Assembly (NCBI GenBank): GCA_902476265.1 | Contig: CABSCP010000015.1 | Location: 1-64,000, forward strand | Direction of reading: 5' to 3' | Length of the DNA stretch: 64,000 nucleotides | Source of the DNA: an uncultured Lachnospiraceae bacterium | Lineage (GTDB): Bacteria; Bacillota; Clostridia; Lachnospirales; Lachnospiraceae | The notes under the pieces: model-generated | What the model was told of the DNA's origin: nothing | Seen by the model: only the letters and a program-made list of their open reading frames with translations | Database searches by the model: none | In this document: in pieces, positions 1 through 8,250 of the stretch | Layout: the number at the start of each line of letters is the position of its first letter | How positions within the stretch are numbered: position 1 is the stretch's first letter | Program-made: the position numbers and the translations under genes

Positions 1-51
1 GCTACGCTTTGTCGGTTATTCCTACCGTTTTGGGCGTAGAACGTGTCACAC
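1..51 (-). mobile_element. Possible 5' end of a group II intron inserted in virD4
   Basis: On the minus strand the conserved VirD4 coding sequence runs to position 52 and then changes into sequence starting GTGTG, which fits the group II intron 5' consensus GUGYG. About 30 nt further in, the stretch TAACCGACAAAGCG resembles the TAACCGAAAAGCG segment I remember from domain I of the Lactococcus Ll.LtrB intron. Only 51 nt are visible, so intron folding and the reverse transcriptase cannot be checked. Another insertion or a rearrangement is possible. Confidence 0.4.
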
Positions 52-1291
52 TATTTGCAAATTCGTCAAGCAGACAGCGCACATGAACGGGAAGCCGCCC
101 GCCGTATACGTCGTCGGCTTTGTCACACAAGAGGTTGAAAAGCTGCGTGTAAAGGATTGAAACAACAAAGTTAAAGGTGTCGTCGGTGTCGGAAATGATA
201 ACGAACAACGCCGTTTTTCTGTCCCCTATGGTGTCAAGCTCCATTTCGTCGGTTTCCATGAGTTCGCGTAGCTCCCGAATGTCAAATGGGGCTAATCTTG
301 CGCCGCAACTGACAAGGATTGAGGAACGGGTCTTGCCCGCGCTTAACAGAAATTTTTTGTACTGCTTCACGGCAAAGTGTTCCGGGTCTTTTTCTTCCAA
401 GCGTTCAAACATGAGGTCAACGGGGCTTTGAAATTCCGGGTCGTCCTCGCGGGCTTCACTTGCGTTTATCATATCAAGCAGCGTCGTGAAGTTCTTTTCT
501 TCCTCCGGGGCTTCGTACCAGATATAGCCGATTAGGGCGCAATAAAAGAGCCGTTCCGCTTTCACCCAAAAATCCTCGCCGGATTTCTCCCCGTCGCCTT
601 TGGTGTTGGCGATTAGGGTATTGACGAGCTTCAAAATGTCCTTTTCGCTGCGGATATAGGCAAAGGGGTTGTAGCGCATACTCTTTTTGAAATTGATTGT
701 GTTCAGCACCTTGATGTGGTAGCCGCCGCGCTGTAAGAGCTTGCCGCACTCGACTAAAACCGTCCCTTTCGGGTCTGTGACAACATACGACGAGTGCATT
801 TGCATTAAGTTTGGTTTGACAAAAAACCGGGTCTTGCCGCTACCAGAACCGCCGATCACAAGGACGTTCTTGTTCCTCGCATACTTCGGCAGCTTCGGGC
901 GGCTGCTCATCATCAGCCGTTCGTTCTGTGTCAGCAGGATATTGTTTTCAAATACCGGGTCTACATAGGGCTTTATATCTTCGGCGTTTCCCCAACGGGC
1001 AGAACCGTACTCTACATTCTTGCGGTACTTCTTCGCGTTCTTGCCCTTGAAGTAGACAATCAGCCGGATAAGGACAGCCCCGGCAACGCCTACAAGCATA
1101 TCCATGGGGGAAAAGCTCGGCGCGAATGAGGAAAAGGCAGCGGTGAAGCCGTTCCCGATATGCAGCACTTTAGCGGAGAAGTCCGCGCCCGGTGCAAGCC
1201 GCGCCGCCTGTGCCACCTTGTCAAAGAGGTACACAAAGAGCAGATAGGGGAGATTGGGAAGTATCATCTTTTTCAGATTGACGTTGCTCAT
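2..1291 (-). CDS. VirD4/TraG-family conjugative coupling protein, interrupted after Walker B
   Basis: Type IV coupling protein: an inner-membrane hexameric ATPase that brings the relaxase-DNA complex to the conjugation channel. Membrane segments lie at about residues 11-25 and 64-82. The Walker A motif GGSGSGKT is at 147-154 and the Walker B motif LLDEFAN at 407-413. Family members normally continue with an IGQIP-like sequence and about 150 further residues. Here the frame instead gives a 16-residue unrelated tail ending in TAG at positions 2-4. The start overlaps the PcfB stop by 4 nt, so the two are translationally coupled. The gene is either split by a group II intron, and functional after splicing, or broken. 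The family call is firm; the reason for the break is inference. Confidence 0.85.
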   Translation of the reverse strand: MSNVNLKKMILPNLPYLLFVYLFDKVAQAARLAPGADFSAKVLHIGNGFTAAFSSFAPSFSPMDMLVGVAGAVLIRLIVYFKGKNAKKYRKNVEYGSARWGNAEDIKPYVDPVFENNILLTQNERLMMSSRPKLPKYARNKNVLVIGGSGSGKTRFFVKPNLMQMHSSYVVTDPKGTVLVECGKLLQRGGYHIKVLNTINFKKSMRYNPFAYIRSEKDILKLVNTLIANTKGDGEKSGEDFWVKAERLFYCALIGYIWYEAPEEEKNFTTLLDMINASEAREDDPEFQSPVDLMFERLEEKDPEHFAVKQYKKFLLSAGKTRSSILVSCGARLAPFDIRELRELMETDEMELDTIGDRKTALFVIISDTDDTFNFVVSILYTQLFNLLCDKADDVYGGRLPVHVRCLLDEFANSVTRSTPKTVGITDKA

Positions 1292-1770
1292 AGTTCGCGC
1301 CCCCTGTCCTTGTTCTTCACCTTTTCCCGGTTGGCGTTCAGCAGTTTTGCCTTTTCCTTAAAGGCTGCTAATGCCTTGCGGATTGAGGGCTTTTGCTCCT
1401 GTGTCAGCTTCTTTGCGGAAAACTCCTTAAAAGCTGCGGTCAGCACGTCCGCGTCCCTGCCCTTGAAAAAAACAAGGTAACGGGGCGGGGTTTCCGTCGC
1501 GTCCTTTTTCAGTGCAAAATCAACGCCGTACTTCTTCGCCGTACTCTCAAAGGCTTTGATATTGCTGTCGGTGATTTCGATATTCGACACGCCCGCGTTC
1601 TGCTTCATGAGCTGCTTTAGGGTCTGCTTGCCGTGGGGCGTTGCCTGTTTGTCAAGCTGCTTTTTCGCCTGTGCAAGCAGCTTTTTCATGGCGGCTTGTA
1701 AAAGTGCCGCCGTCAGTTTCGTTGCCTTTATGGATATGGCAACGGTCTTTTCGTTGACTTCATCTTGCAT
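1288..1770 (-). CDS. PcfB family (DUF3801) conjugation protein
   Basis: 160-residue, lysine-rich, soluble protein of the PcfB/DUF3801 family, found next to the coupling protein in conjugative plasmids and Tn1549-like elements. In the enterococcal plasmid pCF10 PcfB is a relaxosome accessory factor. The N-terminal part (EKTVAISIKATKLTAALL, then a basic helix) is typical of the family, and the C-terminus is a charged helix. A clear AAAGGAGG lies 8 nt before the ATG. The stop overlaps the start of the VirD4 gene. Confidence 0.8.
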   Translation of the reverse strand: MQDEVNEKTVAISIKATKLTAALLQAAMKKLLAQAKKQLDKQATPHGKQTLKQLMKQNAGVSNIEITDSNIKAFESTAKKYGVDFALKKDATETPPRYLVFFKGRDADVLTAAFKEFSAKKLTQEQKPSIRKALAAFKEKAKLLNANREKVKNKDRGREL

Positions 1771-1811
1771 TTACTGTCCTCCTTTCACGGTATGTGCTGC
1801 GGCACATTGGC

Positions 1812-2030
1812 TTACAGCCGCACCCGCAACCCGTTCAAGTCCCCGGCGCGTACCCCCACAAGATACCATTCCTGCGACGGGTTCATTTCAATGCGGGTCG
1901 GCTTCCATTTGCCGCCAATCATCACGTCGAAACAGTCCCCGCAATGCAAGCCGCCGTAGTAGTCCGCAAGGTCAAAGCGAATGTCGTAACGGTCGGTGGT
2001 TTCATCAAAAATCAAGGCTCCCTGTTTCAT
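1812..2030 (-). CDS. DUF5348 domain protein
   Basis: 72-residue protein with the DUF5348 pattern: a short acidic beta-rich domain containing YGGLHCGDCFDV and a W-x-P-T-R-I-E motif. The family has no known function and is found almost only in conjugative elements of Firmicutes, usually between the replication-type gene and PcfB, as here. AAAGGAG is placed 8 nt before the ATG. It lies 14 nt after the DUF6017 gene and is probably co-transcribed with it. Confidence 0.7.
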   Translation of the reverse strand: MKQGALIFDETTDRYDIRFDLADYYGGLHCGDCFDVMIGGKWKPTRIEMNPSQEWYLVGVRAGDLNGLRVRL

Positions 2031-2044
2031 GCTCTGTACTCCTT

Positions 2045-2968
2045 TCAGATTTTGCCGCTTGCCATGTCATGAGCGACAAGGGCGGTGTAATAACTGTCAA
2101 TGGTGGTCGGGGCGTTAAAGAGTACCGCCCGTAAATACTGCTTAATGTTGCGGATTTTGGTGGTGTTCTCCCGCATACAGTCAAAGACGAATTGAATGTG
2201 TGAGCTGTTGAGCTTCATAAACTTTGCTTTCACAAGCTCGGCGGGGTAGTCGTCCCCGGCGATACGGATTGTCTTTCGTGCGGTGCATACCGTTTCAAGC
2301 ATGAGGTCTACAATCTCATTCAGACGGTCGCGGTCAATGCTGTTGTCCTGTAAGAGAAAGTCATACTCGATATTGTCCTTGATGATTTCCTCATAGATTT
2401 TGTATGCGTCGCTCTTTCCCGTTCCTTTCCGTTCCGGCGGCGTAGCCGCTGCGCCCTGCTCCAAAGGCAGGGGATTTAGGGAATGGATAGGAATGGAATG
2501 GGTACTTGATAAATCCGTTTTTGATAAATCGGTCTTTGGTAAGTCAGTTCTTTGTATCTCTTTATTTAATTGCGTTGGATTTTCCAACGTAGGTTTTTCC
2601 TGCGTAGGGTTTTCCAACGTTGGATTTTCCAATATTGGATTTTCCAACGTAGGTAAATCCAAGTCAGGCGGTGGTTGCGGCTGCTCGTAAATCACATAGT
2701 CCGCGCCCCGCAAGCGTCCTTTCTCGTCGCGCTCTCTGGAACGCATGATATACCCGGCTCGTTCAAGCTCCCGTACCGCTTCCCGGATTGCGTCGATTTT
2801 TTCCCGGTTGATAAGGGACAGCCCCGCAAGGGTGTAGTCCCAATCCTCCGGCAAGGACAGCATTTGCGACAACAAGCCCTTTGCCTTTAAGGTCAGTTCC
2901 TTGTTTCGTAGGTGGTGGTTGCTCATAACGGTATAGCCCTTGTTTCGTTCCACGCGGAAAACTGCCAT
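2045..2968 (-). CDS. Replication-initiator-like protein with N-terminal winged helix (DUF6017 type)
   Basis: The first ~85 residues (from MAVFRVERNKGYTVMSN) form the winged-helix domain seen in RepA_N and DnaD-like initiators of conjugative elements. The C-terminal part, roughly residues 190-307, resembles DUF6017. Between them is a low-complexity linker with repeated LENPT and KTDLS units. The reading frame is open 11 codons further upstream, but AAAGGAG lies 9 nt before the ATG at 2966-2968, so that start is used. A role in element replication or copy control is inferred from the family. Confidence 0.75.
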   Translation of the reverse strand: MAVFRVERNKGYTVMSNHHLRNKELTLKAKGLLSQMLSLPEDWDYTLAGLSLINREKIDAIREAVRELERAGYIMRSRERDEKGRLRGADYVIYEQPQPPPDLDLPTLENPILENPTLENPTQEKPTLENPTQLNKEIQRTDLPKTDLSKTDLSSTHSIPIHSLNPLPLEQGAAATPPERKGTGKSDAYKIYEEIIKDNIEYDFLLQDNSIDRDRLNEIVDLMLETVCTARKTIRIAGDDYPAELVKAKFMKLNSSHIQFVFDCMRENTTKIRNIKQYLRAVLFNAPTTIDSYYTALVAHDMASGKI

Positions 2969-2975
2969 AGCTTCA

Positions 2976-3206
2976 TCACTCCTTTGCTGTGGATTTGTCA
3001 CGCGGTAGGACGGCGTTTTTGAGGGAAAAGATATATTTCCCTTGCCCGGTCAGAAACGTGCCCGTAAAGCCGCCAAAATCAAGGCTTCCTTTGCCCCTAC
3101 TGCGTGACATGAGGGCATAAAAAAAGCGGCGTTTCTGTTCTCCTGTTAAGAGAGTAAGAAACGCCGCCTGTGCGGTGCAGTATAAATTTTCGATTTGTTC
3201 TATCAT
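2976..3206 (-). CDS. Small hypothetical protein of the conjugative element
   Basis: 76 codons starting MIEQIENLYC, with no recognised domain. The middle is basic (GEQKRRFFYALMSRSRGKG). It ends 7 nt before the DUF6017 start and would be the first gene of the element's operon. No convincing ribosome site precedes the ATG, which lowers confidence. It could be a true small element protein or only an open frame upstream of the replication gene. Confidence 0.4.
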   Translation of the reverse strand: MIEQIENLYCTAQAAFLTLLTGEQKRRFFYALMSRSRGKGSLDFGGFTGTFLTGQGKYIFSLKNAVLPRDKSTAKE

Positions 3207-3470
3207 GTCGTGTGGTCTTATGCGTAGAAACTGGCAAGCGTACTATTCATCAGTACAAACTGCGTTGGACTCTGGTTTTAAGCTATAAATCTACGCCCAT
3301 TTCTACGCCCAAATGATATTAAATTATGTGATTTTACATGGAGCTTTATGTTTGCGCCTTTTTGAAAAACCTTGCAACCATGCGGTTTTACGGACTTTTA
3401 TCGAGGTACATGGATTTATAAAATTAGGCTAATATATTACAATACCCAGTTTCATCTCTTACTCTCCATT
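3207..3470. other. Element/chromosome junction region, no gene
   Basis: 264 nt without a supported gene. It holds two near-adjacent copies of TCTACGCCCA (3291-3300 and 3302-3311) and AT-rich sequence, then the tail of rsgA. No tRNA gene, integrase or clear rsgA terminator is seen. The outer end of the conjugative element probably lies here; the repeat is only a candidate for an attachment or binding site. Confidence 0.35.
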
Positions 3471-4346
3471 TCAATATTTTCTTCGGTTCTTTAAATCTTC
3501 ATAAAAAAGCCGGTAGCTTTCATATCTGCCCCTGCTCATTTTTCCTTCTTCCAGCGCCTGTCTGATCATGCAGTCAGGCTCCTTTATATGGGCACATCCC
3601 GCAAAGCGGCAGCCATCCATCCGTTCCCGTATCTCCGGGAAGTAAAGGCCCAGTTCTTCCTTTTCCATTCCCGTCAGTTCCACAGAAGAAAAACCGGGTG
3701 TATCCAGGATATAGGTGTCCTCTTCCACCAGCAGAAGCTCCGTGTGCCGGGTGGTATGCCGCCCTCTTTCGATCTTTTCGCTGACCGCTCCGGTTTCCAT
3801 GGCCGTTTCGCTCTGCAGCAGGTTGATCAGAGAGGATTTCCCCACTCCGGAAGGGCCCGCCACCGTGGTGGTTTTCCCGCGCAGGAGCGCCTTCACCTCA
3901 TCCACTCCGTATTCCTGCTTCGCACTGAAAAAAAGGAGTTCATACCCGCTGCCCACATATCGCTTTTGTATCTCATCCATCGCGGTCTCATCTGCCAGAT
4001 CCTTCTTATTAAAAGCGATCAGGGCCGGTATTTCCTGTTTTTCCATCATGACCAGGAAACGGTCCAGCAGATTGAAATTCGGCTTTGGAGAAGCGCATGC
4101 GAAAATCACAAGCGCCTGGTCCACATTAGCCACGGCCGGCCGGATGAGCACATTTTTTCTGGGCAGTATCTCTTCGATATTGCCCAGCTTTTTTTCTTCA
4201 TCCAGCACTGCGATTTCCACGAAATCCCCCGGAAGGGGTTTGATATGGTCCTTTCTGAAAATCCCCTTGGCCTTGCATTCATAAATTTTTTTCCCCGTAT
4301 GGATATAGTAAAATCCACCGATTCCTCTGATGATTTTTCCCTTCAT
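3471..4346 (-). CDS. rsgA: Ribosome small subunit-dependent GTPase A
   Basis: Circularly permuted GTPase that helps mature the 30S subunit. The N-terminal OB fold covers about residues 1-70. The permuted G domain has NKKD at 113-116, the P-loop GPSGVGKS at 164-171 and DTPG at 215-218. The C-terminal zinc knuckle is Cys246, Cys251, His253 and Cys259. The length of 291 is normal. It starts 4 nt after the prkC stop and is the last gene of the murE-rsgA operon. In related genomes rpe and thiN often follow; here a conjugative element does. Confidence 0.97.
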   Translation of the reverse strand: MKGKIIRGIGGFYYIHTGKKIYECKAKGIFRKDHIKPLPGDFVEIAVLDEEKKLGNIEEILPRKNVLIRPAVANVDQALVIFACASPKPNFNLLDRFLVMMEKQEIPALIAFNKKDLADETAMDEIQKRYVGSGYELLFFSAKQEYGVDEVKALLRGKTTTVAGPSGVGKSSLINLLQSETAMETGAVSEKIERGRHTTRHTELLLVEEDTYILDTPGFSSVELTGMEKEELGLYFPEIRERMDGCRFAGCAHIKEPDCMIRQALEEGKMSRGRYESYRLFYEDLKNRRKY

Positions 4347-4350
4347 CGGC

Positions 4351-6438
4351 TCATCCTTCCGGTGTGAAAATAACCTGACGCTGCTGCACCCGTCTCTCCT
4401 TACCGCCGGGCACCGTTACGGTTTCCCCGTTTCCGTTCACCGTTGTGGTGGCAGGCGCCTCCACATCGTACTCATAGGTGATCAGGCCCGCAGGATCTGC
4501 CAGCCCGTGCAGATTCACCGTTGTGATGGGGAAAGACTGTACGGTTGTTTTCACATAGTCGGTTCCGTTCTGTCCGGTGAGCGTCACTTTGCATTCCGTG
4601 CCTTCCTTATAATCGGGATCCAGATCCGCGGGGCTCGGAATTGCCTCCTGGTAAGCATAGGTTACGGCTTTCGGGCCCACGCTGATGCCGATATCAATAG
4701 TGGTTCCCGGTTCCACCGGCGCTCCGGCGGTATAGCTTGCATAGCATACCTTGCCTTCGGGTATGGCCTCGTCGCTCATTTCCTTCTGCTCACCCACCAC
4801 AAATCCGGATTCTGTCAGAATGGCAATGGCATCTATCGGATCCAGCCCTAAAATATCGGGCATCATCACTTTATTATCCGTATTGGGCCCCTGGCTGATC
4901 ACGATGGAAACCACAGATCCGGAAGGTGCGGTAGAGCCGCCCTCAGGGGTCTGGGAAATAATCTTGCCTTTTTCCACGGTATCGGAATACCCTTCCGTCT
5001 TATTCACTTCAAAACCGCTTTTTTTCAATGTTGCGGTAGCATCCGCCTCCAAAAAGCCTTCCACTTTGGGCACAGGGATTCCGTTCTTTGTATCCTCTTC
5101 TCCGCTGACGGTGAGCACCACTTTGCTTCCGCCGGAAACGATTGCCCCTTCTTTCACATCCTGGGAAATGACTGTCCCCTTCTCCACCGAATCGGACGCT
5201 GCATAGATCACCTCCGGCTTCAAGCCCAGATTCTTTAAGGCTTCCACCGCATCCTGTTCCGACTGTCCTTCCACACTGATCATGGTCACCTGTTCGGACT
5301 CGTTTACAAAATCAAAAATACCGATGGCCCGGCCCACCAGGAAAATGACCATACAGCCCACTAAAATCGCGCCGATGATGGCCAGAATAGTAGTCAGTTT
5401 TTCCATTTTGGAATCTTCATCATACTCTTCCTCATCCTCGTCCTCTTCTTCATAGACAGGCGCTTTTTTCTTTTTGGGCGTATTTTTCTTCAGACGCATT
5501 TCTTCTTCCACAGGTTCCCGTTTCTTGGCTTGTTTTTTGATTTCAGAACGGTCTTTTTCCACCACCGCCCTGGTAGCCATGGCTTTATCGGGATCTTCAA
5601 TCTGTACAAAATCCTCTTCCGGGGACATGAGCGCCCTTTTCAGATCCGAAATCAGGGATGCCATGGTATGATACCGCCTGTCAGGGCTTTTCTGGGTACT
5701 TTTTAAAACAATCTGCTCCACACAGACCGGGATTTCCGGCACATAATCCCTGGGAGACGGCATCTCCTCCTGGATATGCTTAATTGCGATCGCCACCGTA
5801 GTTTCCCCGTTAAAAGGCACACGCCCGGTCAGCATTTCAAAAAGCGTGATTCCCATGGAATAAATATCGCTCTTTTCATCGCTGTAGCCGCCCCTGGCCT
5901 GTTCGGGGGATGTATAGTGTACGGATCCCATCACATTGGAAGTGATGGTATTGCTGGTAGCCGCCTTGGCGATACCGAAATCCGTCACCTTCACTTTTCC
6001 GTCCTTGGAAATGATGATGTTCTGGGGTTTGATATCCCGGTGGATGATATGGTTATTATGGGCCGCCTCAATTCCCATACATGCCTGGATGGCAATGCTC
6101 ACGGCTTCCTTGACGGACAGTCTCGCTTTCTTTTCGATGTATTTTTTTAGGGTGATCCCTTCCACCAGTTCCATGACAATATAGTAAATGCCGTTGTCCT
6201 CGCCCACATCATAGACATTTACGATGTTGGGGTGCATCAGGCTGGCAGCAGCCTGGGCCTCGACACGGAATTTGGAGACAAAATTGGTGTTCTCGGAAAA
6301 TTCCTGTTTCAGGACCTTTACCGCCACATGGCGGTTCAGCTTATGATCCTTCGCTTTATATACATCTGACATGCCGCCGGTGCCGATCCTCTCCAGGATC
6401 TCATACCGGTCGCCTACCATCATTCCAATTCTAATCAT
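4351..6438 (-). CDS. prkC: PASTA-domain serine/threonine protein kinase
   Basis: Membrane kinase that senses muropeptides or lipid II and controls growth, division and spore germination in Firmicutes. Kinase domain about 8-270: Lys41, HRD at 133-135, DFG at 153-155. A basic and acidic linker precedes one transmembrane helix near 350-375. Three extracellular PASTA repeats follow (about 380-450, 455-522, 523-592). About 100 further residues at the C-terminus are not PASTA and lack a clear family. The start overlaps the prpC stop, so the kinase and its phosphatase are coupled. Confidence 0.95.
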   Translation of the reverse strand: MIRIGMMVGDRYEILERIGTGGMSDVYKAKDHKLNRHVAVKVLKQEFSENTNFVSKFRVEAQAAASLMHPNIVNVYDVGEDNGIYYIVMELVEGITLKKYIEKKARLSVKEAVSIAIQACMGIEAAHNNHIIHRDIKPQNIIISKDGKVKVTDFGIAKAATSNTITSNVMGSVHYTSPEQARGGYSDEKSDIYSMGITLFEMLTGRVPFNGETTVAIAIKHIQEEMPSPRDYVPEIPVCVEQIVLKSTQKSPDRRYHTMASLISDLKRALMSPEEDFVQIEDPDKAMATRAVVEKDRSEIKKQAKKREPVEEEMRLKKNTPKKKKAPVYEEEDEDEEEYDEDSKMEKLTTILAIIGAILVGCMVIFLVGRAIGIFDFVNESEQVTMISVEGQSEQDAVEALKNLGLKPEVIYAASDSVEKGTVISQDVKEGAIVSGGSKVVLTVSGEEDTKNGIPVPKVEGFLEADATATLKKSGFEVNKTEGYSDTVEKGKIISQTPEGGSTAPSGSVVSIVISQGPNTDNKVMMPDILGLDPIDAIAILTESGFVVGEQKEMSDEAIPEGKVCYASYTAGAPVEPGTTIDIGISVGPKAVTYAYQEAIPSPADLDPDYKEGTECKVTLTGQNGTDYVKTTVQSFPITTVNLHGLADPAGLITYEYDVEAPATTTVNGNGETVTVPGGKERRVQQRQVIFTPEG

Positions 6439-7190
6439 CGGCTCACCTCGTCTGAAAACGGCTCCATGATAATCACCGCAATATTATCCCTGCCCCCACG
6501 GTCATTGGCTGCTTCCACCATTCTCTGGGCTCTTTCCTCCACGCTTCCTACCTCTTCCAGAATACGCTGTATTTCTTCATCCTCCAGCATATTGGTCAGG
6601 CCGTCCGAGCATAAAAGCACCTTGTCCCCTTTCTTTAAGGGGACAAAAAAGCAGTCCACCTTCAGGTCATCCTCTACGCCTACAGCGCGGGTGATGATGT
6701 TCCTGTCCGGATGTTTTCTCGCCTGTTCCCGGCTGATACCGCCAAAACGGACCATTTCCTCCACAAGGGAATGATCCTGTGTAATCTGTCTGATTTCCTT
6801 CTCGTCTGCGATATACAGGCGGCTGTCCCCCACATTTGCAACCTCCAGCATATCTCCGATGCAGGTGGCCGCTACCACGGTCGTCCCCATCCCCGTCAGC
6901 CTCTCATCCTCGGCCGCAGTTTTACGGATGCACTGATTGGCATGACGGATGGCATCCACCATGACCTGTGCCGGACTGTCCGCATCGCTTTTTTCTATTT
7001 CCGAAAGGATCGTTTCCACTGCCATTCTGGAGGCATATCCGCCTCCTTTATGACCGCCCATGCCGTCTGCAACCACAAACAAGTTGGGCAGCTGTCCTAT
7101 TTTTTCCAGCGTCAGGTACACATAGTCCTGATTCAGCGTCCTTTTCCTTCCGATATCGGTAATCGCATAAGCTTTCATTCCTGCGCTCAC
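6435..7190 (-). CDS. prpC: PP2C-type protein serine/threonine phosphatase
   Basis: Partner phosphatase of the PASTA kinase, a Mn-dependent PPM/PP2C enzyme. Visible motifs are RKRTLNQD near the start, VVADGMGGHKGG, GDSRLY, and the late DGLTNML and RGGRDNIAVI, which carry the metal-binding aspartates. 251 residues, full length. The listed start is a GTG overlapping the rlmN stop (GTGA); an ATG four codons later (7178) is also possible. Confidence 0.95.
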   Translation of the reverse strand: MSAGMKAYAITDIGRKRTLNQDYVYLTLEKIGQLPNLFVVADGMGGHKGGGYASRMAVETILSEIEKSDADSPAQVMVDAIRHANQCIRKTAAEDERLTGMGTTVVAATCIGDMLEVANVGDSRLYIADEKEIRQITQDHSLVEEMVRFGGISREQARKHPDRNIITRAVGVEDDLKVDCFFVPLKKGDKVLLCSDGLTNMLEDEEIQRILEEVGSVEERAQRMVEAANDRGGRDNIAVIIMEPFSDEVSR

Positions 7191-8233
7191 CCTTTCTGAC
7201 CTTCTTCCATGTGTCTGCGCCTCAGCTGGCCGCAGGCTCCATCGATATCCCGTCCCATTTCTCTTCTAATAGTAACATTAATCCCATTTTTTTCAAGTTT
7301 ATTTTTGAATGCATCGATCGCCTGCCGGTCCGACTGCACAAAGGAGCGCTCTTTAATCGGGTTTACCGGAATCAGGTTCACGTGACAGCCCAAAGGCCGC
7401 GCCAGCCCGATCAGCTGAGCCGCATCTTCCGGCGTATCGTTTACCCCGCCCACCAGGCTGTATTCAAAGGTGATCCTCCTGCCCGTTTTTTCATGGTAAT
7501 TTTGGCAGGCATCCATCAGTTCCCGCATGTGATATCGGTTGGCCACGGGCATCAGCGCCCGCCGCTTTTCATCGGTGGTAGCATGGAGGGAAAGGGCCAG
7601 CGTGATCTGCAGCTTCTCCTCCGCAAGTTCCGCCATTTTAGGCACGATCCCGCAGGTGGATACCGTCACGTTTCTCTGGCTGATATGCAGCCCGTTCTCA
7701 TCCGTCAAAAGGCGGATAAACTGCAGCAGATTTTCGTAATTATCCAGCGGTTCCCCGCTTCCCATCACCACCACGTTGCTCACACGCTCCCCGGTCTGCT
7801 TCTGGATCCGGTAAATCTGATCCAGCATTTCGGAAGGCAGAAGGTTTCTTTCCAGTCCGTCCAATGTGGATGCGCAGAACCGGCACCCCATCCGACAGCC
7901 TACCTGGGAGGAAATGCACACGGAGTTGCCGTGTTTATAGCGCATCCAGACGCTTTCCACCAGGTTGCCGTCCGGCAGGGCGAACAGAAACTTTTTTGTT
8001 CCGTCAATTTTAGAGGTCTGCTCCCGCACTGTTTGTAGCGCTGTGAGCGGGTATTGTTCCGTCAGCTTTGCCCGGAAAGCAGCGGGCAGATTACTCATTT
8101 CCTCATAGTCTTCTGCCAGTTTTACATGCATCCAGTCATAAAGCTGGGCCGCACGGAAGGGCTTTTCCTTAAGCTGTTCCATCTTTTCCTTCAGCTGCGC
8201 AAGCGTCAGCGATTTCAGATCCCAGTTATCCAT
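7187..8233 (-). CDS. rlmN: 23S rRNA (adenine-2503-C2) methyltransferase
   Basis: Radical SAM enzyme that methylates A2503 of 23S rRNA and A37 of some tRNAs. The cluster motif reads C-R-M-G-C-R-F-C, and GEPLDNY and the GGVND motif are typical of RlmN. The frame is open seven codons further up from a GTG, but GAGG lies 6 nt before the ATG at 8233, giving a 348-residue protein of normal length. It sits between rsmB and prpC. Confidence 0.95.
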   Translation of the reverse strand: MDNWDLKSLTLAQLKEKMEQLKEKPFRAAQLYDWMHVKLAEDYEEMSNLPAAFRAKLTEQYPLTALQTVREQTSKIDGTKKFLFALPDGNLVESVWMRYKHGNSVCISSQVGCRMGCRFCASTLDGLERNLLPSEMLDQIYRIQKQTGERVSNVVVMGSGEPLDNYENLLQFIRLLTDENGLHISQRNVTVSTCGIVPKMAELAEEKLQITLALSLHATTDEKRRALMPVANRYHMRELMDACQNYHEKTGRRITFEYSLVGGVNDTPEDAAQLIGLARPLGCHVNLIPVNPIKERSFVQSDRQAIDAFKNKLEKNGINVTIRREMGRDIDGACGQLRRRHMEEGQKG

Positions 8234-8250
8234 CCGTATCCTCATTCTTG

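Larger units (their letters stand above)
1..3206. mobile_element. Fragment of a Tn1549-like integrative conjugative element
   Basis: Five minus-strand genes in series (small hypothetical, DUF6017 protein, DUF5348 protein, PcfB/DUF3801 protein, VirD4 coupling protein) are the usual order of a conjugation module in Tn1549-type elements of Clostridia. The segment sits directly beside the chromosomal housekeeping gene rsgA. Only one end is in the window; no integrase, relaxase or excisionase is visible, so the outer boundary within 3207-3470 is inferred from where element genes stop. Confidence 0.75.

Noticed and set aside
2560..2660. Short regularly spaced repeats resembling a CRISPR array
   Set aside because: They are coding repeats of the LENPT linker in frame, far too short and without spacers.
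33..3313. A 13-bp inverted match, TTCTACGCCCAAA, near both ends of the conjugative segment
   Set aside because: Attachment sites would be direct, not inverted, repeats, and 13 bp in 3.3 kb can easily arise by chance.
3588..4367. Long open frame on the plus strand opposite rsgA
   Set aside because: It is antisense to a certain gene, lacks any domain and has no ribosome site.
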